Positions 58,861 through 64,000 of a stretch of DNA of 64,000 nucleotides are shown here, piece by piece. Origin of the DNA: Bacteroidetes Order II. bacterium (GTDB taxonomy: Bacteria > Bacteroidota > Rhodothermia > Rhodothermales > UBA2364); the NCBI GenBank assembly GCA_016788705.1, contig JAEUSQ010000065.1:62001-126000 (forward strand), written 5' to 3'. Made by a program: the position numbers and the translations under genes. Position 1 is the stretch's first letter, and every line of letters starts with the position of its first letter. The notes under the pieces were generated by a model. It did no database searches. It had not been told where the DNA came from and was given only the letters and a program-made list of their open reading frames with translations.

Positions 58861-59784
58861 CTAAAAGACCGTAACCAACCGATTTAGCACGGAAAAAGTA
58901 ACGGGCGTCACACCCACATATTCCCCATCCATATCAATTGGCAAGGGCCTGCCATTTGAAGTGGCAACGGTGACCGAAGCGGACGACGCATACGAAACTT
59001 CTGGATGGACAAGCACTTCGCAACGCTTCAATTTGGGCAATTGGCGTATATAATCTGTAAGCGAGATATTTTTCAACATCACCACTTCCATCAGGCCGTC
59101 ATCCAATCGGGCATTTGGAGCAATACCTAGACCGTTTCCAAAAAACTTTCCATTGGCCACCACCAAACTCATCATTGGAGACACCATGGTTTCTTCACTG
59201 GTTTCAACGGCAAGCATTTCAGGGGAATAGCCCCAAAGCGCCGAAATAATGGCCCGTTGATAAGTAAACGCTGGACCAAACCATGATTTATACCGACTTA
59301 GCTTTGCTGCAATGACCCCGCCAATGCCCACATCTGCAATATTGATGAAATATCGTTTCTCAGGCACCTGAAGAACAGACGTGAAGGCTGCCACACCAAT
59401 ATCAATGGAATAAGATTTTGACTGCCTGATGCTTTCTTTTAGGCTTTCGAGAGTCCTGCTTCCCGCTAAAGTTTTCACGAAATCATTGCCCGACCCTGTG
59501 GGTAAAATCCCCAAACCGACTTTATTAGGCGGCTTTCCTACTGCTTCACAGCCACGAACAAGCCCATTCAGCACCTCGTTCAAGGTACCATCACCACCAA
59601 CACTGACCACAACCTCGGTGCCTGACTGGACCGCCTCGGATGCCAACGAGGTGGCATGTCCTGCATATGCGGTGGCAGCAACCTGAATGGGATATGCCGA
59701 AAATACACGTTCAATTTCCGGAATAAGATTTTGGTTTTTCCGTTTTTGGGTATTCAGAATAAAAGCGATCTTAGGAATATTCAT
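58861..59784 (-). CDS. Diacylglycerol/lipid kinase (YegS/DagK-like)
   Basis: A 307-residue kinase of the diacylglycerol-kinase catalytic superfamily. M at 59,784 (MNIPKIAFILNTQKRKN) is chosen because the upstream frame is not family-like. Signatures are VVSVGGDGTLNEVLNGLV (nucleotide site) and LGILPTGSGNDFVKTL. The second half has the VANGKFFGNGLGIAPNARLDDGLMEVVML block of YegS/BmrU proteins. It probably phosphorylates a membrane lipid in the cytoplasm-facing leaflet. It is a single gene upstream of the 58.7 kb pair and downstream of the DAHP synthase gene. Confidence 0.92.
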   Translation of the reverse strand: MNIPKIAFILNTQKRKNQNLIPEIERVFSAYPIQVAATAYAGHATSLASEAVQSGTEVVVSVGGDGTLNEVLNGLVRGCEAVGKPPNKVGLGILPTGSGNDFVKTLAGSRTLESLKESIRQSKSYSIDIGVAAFTSVLQVPEKRYFINIADVGIGGVIAAKLSRYKSWFGPAFTYQRAIISALWGYSPEMLAVETSEETMVSPMMSLVVANGKFFGNGLGIAPNARLDDGLMEVVMLKNISLTDYIRQLPKLKRCEVLVHPEVSYASSASVTVATSNGRPLPIDMDGEYVGVTPVTFSVLNRLVTVF

Positions 59785-59924
59785 GATGATAACGAATGAA
59801 AGATTTACCAACCAATACGATATTTTTACAAATAGTACTTCCACAAACCTATCCACAAAAACAAGCCCTTTCAGTCAATACCAAAAGGGCACATTCAGTT
59901 CCGTATCCATTTCAGAAAAATCAA

Positions 59925-61031
59925 TCAGCTTTCCCATAAGGCACGACGTTTTTCATAGGCCTCGCGGGTGATCCGCACATCCTCTACAAATCGCTCAAGT
60001 TCGTTCATCAGCATCGCTTGTGGGCCATCCACAAATGCTTCTGGTGGTTTGGGATGAAAATCCACCAAAATCATATTGGCACCTGCAATAACTCCCTGAG
60101 CAGTTACATGCAGCGTATCCAAAATCCCATCCGAAGACCGTTCACGCGACCCTACCGAGTGCGAAGGATCCACGCAGACGGGCATCCGAGTAAGGCGCTT
60201 AACGACGGGGACATGGGCAAAATCCACCATATTCCGGTGTGGGTCACCAAAATTGGCCTTCATCCCGCGCAAACAGAATATAACATTTGCATTGCCTTCA
60301 CTCGCGAGATATTCTGCGGCATTCAACGACTCCGACAGGGTAATCCCAAAACCACGTTTGAGCAAAACGGGATGGGTCTTTTGGGATCCAACGGCTTTGA
60401 GTAATTCAAAGTTTTGGGTATTACGGGTACCAATTTGGAGCATCACACCCGTTGGTTGGCCTGTTTTTTCCAAGGCTTCGTTTATTTCGTCCACATGACG
60501 CTCGTGCGTGACTTCCATGGCAATCACCTTAATACCATACTTCCCTGCAAGTTCAAAAACCCACGGCAAACAGGCCGCCCCATGCCCTTGAAAGGCGTAT
60601 GGATTTGTTCTTGGTTTATAAGCGCCCATACGGGTACATTGCAGCCCCAAGTCGCTCACACCCTTCATCATGGCTTCCACATTGGTTGGATTATCCACCG
60701 CACACAAGCCTGCAAAGATATGCAGGTTATCCTGATTGAACGCGACGCCATTATAGGTAAACCCTACTACGCGGTTTTCATCTTTGTGCTTGCCCAGTAT
60801 CCGGTAGTCCTGAGAGACCCTAACCACCCGCTCTACACCCGGCAAAGCAGCTATTTGCTCCATGTTCAATTCACGGGTTTTGCCCAGTAAATACACTTCC
60901 GTCAACTTATCCTGCCGACCTTCGATTGTATGCAACCTGACTTCTACATTCGGAAGGCGATTTAGGTAAGCAAGCGTGGTCTGGTATGTCTCGGAGCGTT
61001 CATCAATGTTGGGGTGAAGAATTACAACCAT
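59925..61031 (-). CDS. aroF: 3-deoxy-7-phosphoheptulonate (DAHP) synthase
   Basis: A 368-residue enzyme of the type I-beta (AroF/KDPS-like) DAHP synthase family, first step of the shikimate pathway (PEP plus erythrose-4-phosphate). Blocks seen are MGAYKPRTNPYAFQGHG, KPVLLKRG-type HPVLLKRGFG, VIFCLRGMKANFGDPHRNMVD, PVCVDPSHSVGSRE and VDFHPKPPEAFVDGPQ. An N-terminal ferredoxin-like regulatory domain (1-90) is present, as in Thermotoga- and Bacillus-type enzymes, which allows feedback control. The gene symbol is by family only. Confidence 0.93.
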   Translation of the reverse strand: MVVILHPNIDERSETYQTTLAYLNRLPNVEVRLHTIEGRQDKLTEVYLLGKTRELNMEQIAALPGVERVVRVSQDYRILGKHKDENRVVGFTYNGVAFNQDNLHIFAGLCAVDNPTNVEAMMKGVSDLGLQCTRMGAYKPRTNPYAFQGHGAACLPWVFELAGKYGIKVIAMEVTHERHVDEINEALEKTGQPTGVMLQIGTRNTQNFELLKAVGSQKTHPVLLKRGFGITLSESLNAAEYLASEGNANVIFCLRGMKANFGDPHRNMVDFAHVPVVKRLTRMPVCVDPSHSVGSRERSSDGILDTLHVTAQGVIAGANMILVDFHPKPPEAFVDGPQAMLMNELERFVEDVRITREAYEKRRALWES

Positions 61032-61160
61032 TATTTTTAAAAGGTAAAAGGTATTTTGGTGAGTTATTTAAGCGGTCATACGATTTTTGTTCGGCAAAAT
61101 AACCGTCAGACCGCATTATTTTTGCCAAACATCCGCGAAATTTTACATCTTCATTTCATC

Positions 61161-61191
61161 TTGTTTAAAAAGCAATAAGTTCATACCTTTG
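61161..61191 (+). promoter_or_regulatory. Bacteroidota-type promoter candidate for the mannosidase gene
   Basis: TTG at 61161-61163 and TACCTTTG at 61184-61191 with a 20-nt gap match the -33 TTTG and -7 TAnnTTTG consensus of Bacteroidota. It would leave a leader of roughly 110 nt before the ATG at 61,313. A 78-codon frame across this leader (61,087-61,323) is probably not a gene. Confidence 0.45.
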
Positions 61192-61312
61192 CTGGCTATT
61201 ATCTGCGTGTGTATTTCATCCGTCTTGGCACCCTCTCCGAAGCTTCTGCCTCGTCTTGCTGATGGATCAACCACGTCGAACCACTATCCTCCCCAAAAAA
61301 CCTTCAAGACCC

Positions 61313-64000
61313 ATGCAACTTAGACCGGAAATGATTGATACCCGCGTAGAGCGACGTCTTCGCGAGTTAGAGCGATGGATTTATGAACAACGCATTCCCA
61401 TTACAGATTGGCGGCCCTCTAATAAGTGGCCAGGGCATATCCCACAACCGGCCGCCATTGCACCTTTGGTGACGGACGTCCCGGAAGTGGATGAGTCACC
61501 CACTCATTTTGCACAATTCCCCCATGTACATGCAAAAGCATTTTGGGCTTCTACCACCGTTACCATACCAGAAAAATGGGCCGGAAAGCGGGTTTTTGCA
61601 CACATGAACACCGGTAGTGATGGCTTTTTATCTGAAAGTACCGTATATCTAAATGGCCGTATTTCCGGTGGTTTAGACATCAATCGCAAAGATATCCTCT
61701 TGGCCGAACGTGCAGAAGCCGGACAAACCTTCCGCTTAGACGTGATGGTACACTCGGGCCGGATGCGAACCCCCCAATCCATTTCGGGCGAATTAGTGGT
61801 CATCAACGAAGCCATCTACCAGTTCCGCTACGACCTGCGGGCAGCATTAGGAGCGGTTCGTTCATTAGACAAAGAACACCCCACAGCAATCCGACTTTGG
61901 TACATATTGGAACAAACCCTGAACGCCATAGACTTTCATTCGGATTATAACCGGGTGAACGTTGAAACCGCTGCCCACTTGTTGAAGGAGAAGACCCAAG
62001 CCCTTTTACCAACCCACCAGCCCCCCGATTTTAACCTGTATCTTTGTGCAAACTCGCACATTGATGTGGTTTGGCTCTGGACATTGGCCGAAACCCGCCA
62101 AAAAATGGCCCGCACCTCTTCTACGGCGGTTCGGTACATGGATGAATTACCAGAATACCACTTCTCGCAAAGCCAAGCCCAGTTATATGATTTTTTATTG
62201 AACGACCACCCAGACCTATTTGCTGCAGTACAGGAAAAAGTAAAAGATGGGCAATGGGAATTTGTGGGGGCCGCTTGGGTGGAACCAGACTGCAATATCA
62301 CGGGCGGCGAGTCATTGATCCGGCAATTGCTGTATGGGCAAAAATTCTGGAAACAACATTTCGGTACCACCTCTCGAACCATGTGGCTTGTGGATACGTT
62401 TGGATACGCTTCGGCCATGCCCCAAATCCTGCTAAAATCTGGCTTAGACACCTTCGTAACGCAAAAACTGACCTGGAGCGAAACCAATCCTTTCCCATAT
62501 GGTCACTTTGACTGGGAAGGCATTGATGGCTCACGGATCCGCTGCGTATTTCCACAAAGCTATGTCACACGCACTTACCCCGACGAGATGATGCAGTGGT
62601 ACAAACGCTACCCGTCGAAAGACATCGCACCAGACTTGCTATACCTGTATGGGTATGGAGATGGCGGCGGTGGCCCGGTACGGGAAGACGTGGAATTGGG
62701 CAAGCGGATGCAAGGGTTTCCTGCGTATCCTCGGGTCAAGTTTTCCCGTGTAGAAGACGCCTTAGAGGCCATCAAATCTCGCGCCGATGCCCTCGCCAAA
62801 GAATATGGCTACCAGATTCCGGTATGGAAAGGAGAGCTTTACCTCGAATTCCATCGTGGAACCCTCACTACCCATGCCTTGGTAAAACGACGCAACCGGA
62901 AAAACGAATTGCTCCTCCGTGAAGCCGAAATTTGGGCCGCATTAGCCGAAATCAATAATAATGCTCCATATCCGGACGAAGCCTTAGAAAATAACTGGAA
63001 AAAATTAATGCTGCTCCAGTTCCACGACATTCTTCCCGGTACCAGTATTGCCCAGGCTTATCCCGACGTACATCGCATCTATGGAGAGATCGAGACCGAA
63101 GTCCAAGCGCTTTTAGACAAAGCCATTAAACAATTAGAAACCCCCAATATCCAGCCGCCGTACCGCTTCTCGGTCTTAAACAGTTTGTCTTTTACGGTGA
63201 CGGACTGGGCAGAGGCGGATGTCGCATTAAAAATGCCTTTTACCCTGCAAGATGCCCAAGGTAAATCGGTCGCTTTTCAGGTCTTGCAGGAATCTGAAGA
63301 AAGTACGAAGATCGGACTTGAAGCCACCGTTGCACCTTTTGCCGCTACGCAATATGTGGCAACCCCTGAAACGCCCAAAACCCTACCAGAAAACGATTTA
63401 ACACCATTAATCGAACAAGCACTTGCAGATATTCCGCTTTCGGAGGCCGATCTTTTCCGTATGTGGCTCGGATTAACAGGAGAGGGTGCCTTATCCACAG
63501 AAGAAATTGGTCAAAAGTTAGACTTGTCCAAAGAGGAGGTGAAAGAAATCCGAGGCCATGTCATGAGCCATGTTGCCAAATCCCATAAAGTCCTGAAGGA
63601 AAAAGCACTGGAAAAATTTAGGAAAGCCCAGAAAGCCATTCCAAAGCCTATGGGTGAGAGAGGAGGACCACAAGTCACGGAAACAGGAATGGAAAACGCA
63701 TTCTTCCGAATTGCCTTTAACCCTCACGGCGGAATTGATTCCCTTTTTGACAAAAGACTGCAACGGGAATGGTTAACAGGAAAAGGCAACGACTTGCAAA
63801 CCTTCGAAGACCGCCCCAACAGTTGGGACGCTTGGGATGTTAACGATTGGTTTGAACAAAAACCATTGGGCTTGCTCAACTTAGAACAAGTAACGGTGAT
63901 CGAAAAGGGCCCTATCCGAGCAACTGTCCGGTTTGACTATAAAACCCACAATGGAAGCACGCTCAGTCAATGTGTGGTGATCTATCAATCTATCCCCCGC
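61313..64000 (+). CDS. GH38 alpha-mannosidase (3' end outside window)
   Basis: The open frame runs from ATG 61,313 (MQLRPEMIDTRVERRL) to the window end, 896 codons. GH38 marks are the zinc ligands in NSHIDVVWLWT (His, Asp), the nucleophile Asp near residue 361 in MWLVDTFGYASAMPQIL, YGYGDGGGGP, and LLQFHDILPGTS (zinc His). An N-terminal accessory domain (1-240) precedes the barrel, as in Ams1-type bacterial mannosidases. No signal peptide is seen, so it is likely cytoplasmic. It probably trims mannose-containing glycans. The stop codon lies beyond 64,000. Confidence 0.93.
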   Translation, partial: MQLRPEMIDTRVERRLRELERWIYEQRIPITDWRPSNKWPGHIPQPAAIAPLVTDVPEVDESPTHFAQFPHVHAKAFWASTTVTIPEKWAGKRVFAHMNTGSDGFLSESTVYLNGRISGGLDINRKDILLAERAEAGQTFRLDVMVHSGRMRTPQSISGELVVINEAIYQFRYDLRAALGAVRSLDKEHPTAIRLWYILEQTLNAIDFHSDYNRVNVETAAHLLKEKTQALLPTHQPPDFNLYLCANSHIDVVWLWTLAETRQKMARTSSTAVRYMDELPEYHFSQSQAQLYDFLLNDHPDLFAAVQEKVKDGQWEFVGAAWVEPDCNITGGESLIRQLLYGQKFWKQHFGTTSRTMWLVDTFGYASAMPQILLKSGLDTFVTQKLTWSETNPFPYGHFDWEGIDGSRIRCVFPQSYVTRTYPDEMMQWYKRYPSKDIAPDLLYLYGYGDGGGGPVREDVELGKRMQGFPAYPRVKFSRVEDALEAIKSRADALAKEYGYQIPVWKGELYLEFHRGTLTTHALVKRRNRKNELLLREAEIWAALAEINNNAPYPDEALENNWKKLMLLQFHDILPGTSIAQAYPDVHRIYGEIETEVQALLDKAIKQLETPNIQPPYRFSVLNSLSFTVTDWAEADVALKMPFTLQDAQGKSVAFQVLQESEESTKIGLEATVAPFAATQYVATPETPKTLPENDLTPLIEQALADIPLSEADLFRMWLGLTGEGALSTEEIGQKLDLSKEEVKEIRGHVMSHVAKSHKVLKEKALEKFRKAQKAIPKPMGERGGPQVTETGMENAFFRIAFNPHGGIDSLFDKRLQREWLTGKGNDLQTFEDRPNSWDAWDVNDWFEQKPLGLLNLEQVTVIEKGPIRATVRFDYKTHNGSTLSQCVVIYQSIPR

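Noticed and set aside
61087-61323. A 78-codon plus-strand frame upstream of the mannosidase
   Set aside because: It overlaps the likely promoter and the mannosidase start, and reads as a leader rather than a gene.

Overview
The window joins two very different pieces of DNA. Positions 1 to about 42,520 are mostly AT-rich and read like Bacteroidota accessory DNA. Every gene there lies on the minus strand. Positions 42,914 to 64,000 have higher GC and read as ordinary chromosome: sugar ABC transporter, glycosidases, MFS pair, proBA, DAHP synthase and GH38 mannosidase. The chromosomal part fits the Bacteroidota/Rhodothermota (FCB) lineage; the order-level assignment is a low-confidence guess. No rRNA, tRNA, CRISPR array or transposase was seen.

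The left part is best explained as an integron-like gene-cassette array. A tyrosine recombinase (40,771-42,519) sits at its right end. To its left are eleven complete cassettes and one partial cassette, separated by imperfect palindromes of about 110-280 bp. The decisive evidence is at the ends. In each cassette the core beside the trailing palindrome (GTT...) is the reverse complement of that same cassette's leading end (...AAC) over about 8-18 nt, and the core sequence differs from cassette to cassette. This is what R'/R'' cores of integron cassettes predict. The first cassette begins one base after the recombinase stop codon, so the insertion site (attI-like) abuts the 3' end of the gene, and cassettes run in the same direction as the recombinase. 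The recombinase lacks the insertion typical of IntI before the HxxR box and carries three N-terminal repeats of a HARP-like module.

Cassettes counted from the recombinase, with junction coordinates: C1 (37,718-40,769) methyltransferase plus two nuclease-like proteins. C2 (29,042-37,717) heavy-metal efflux. C3 (28,134-29,041) NERD protein. C4 (26,890-28,133) serine hydrolase. C5 (21,858-26,889) exonuclease-RecQ-UvrD fusion. C6 (21,051-21,857) PIN toxin-antitoxin. C7 (19,324-21,050) beta-lactamase-like hydrolase with repeats. C8 (16,625-19,323) restriction endonuclease plus methyltransferase. C9 (15,758-16,624) MerB-like protein. C10 (7,805-15,757) regulator, methyltransferase-like protein, GIY-YIG/helicase/methyltransferase giant, SprT metalloprotease and a frameshifted DUF4209-like gene. 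C11 (3,754-7,804) AraC regulator, metallo-beta-lactamase fold protein and three small stress-type genes. C12 (left of 3,753, incomplete) LytTR two-component system with a DUF4932 metalloprotease. Content is dominated by restriction-modification and other defence or stress functions. The two largest cassettes, C2 and C10, each carry a second type of hairpin at both ends.

The right part holds a CUT1 sugar transporter whose binding protein and first permease are fused, a GH95-type fucosidase-like enzyme, a DUF5009 acyltransferase-like membrane protein, a DUF4434 TIM-barrel protein, two tandem MFS transporters, proA and proB, a lipoprotein/membrane-protein pair, a YegS-like lipid kinase, DAHP synthase, and a GH38 alpha-mannosidase cut off by the window end. 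The glycosidases and transporters point to glycan use.
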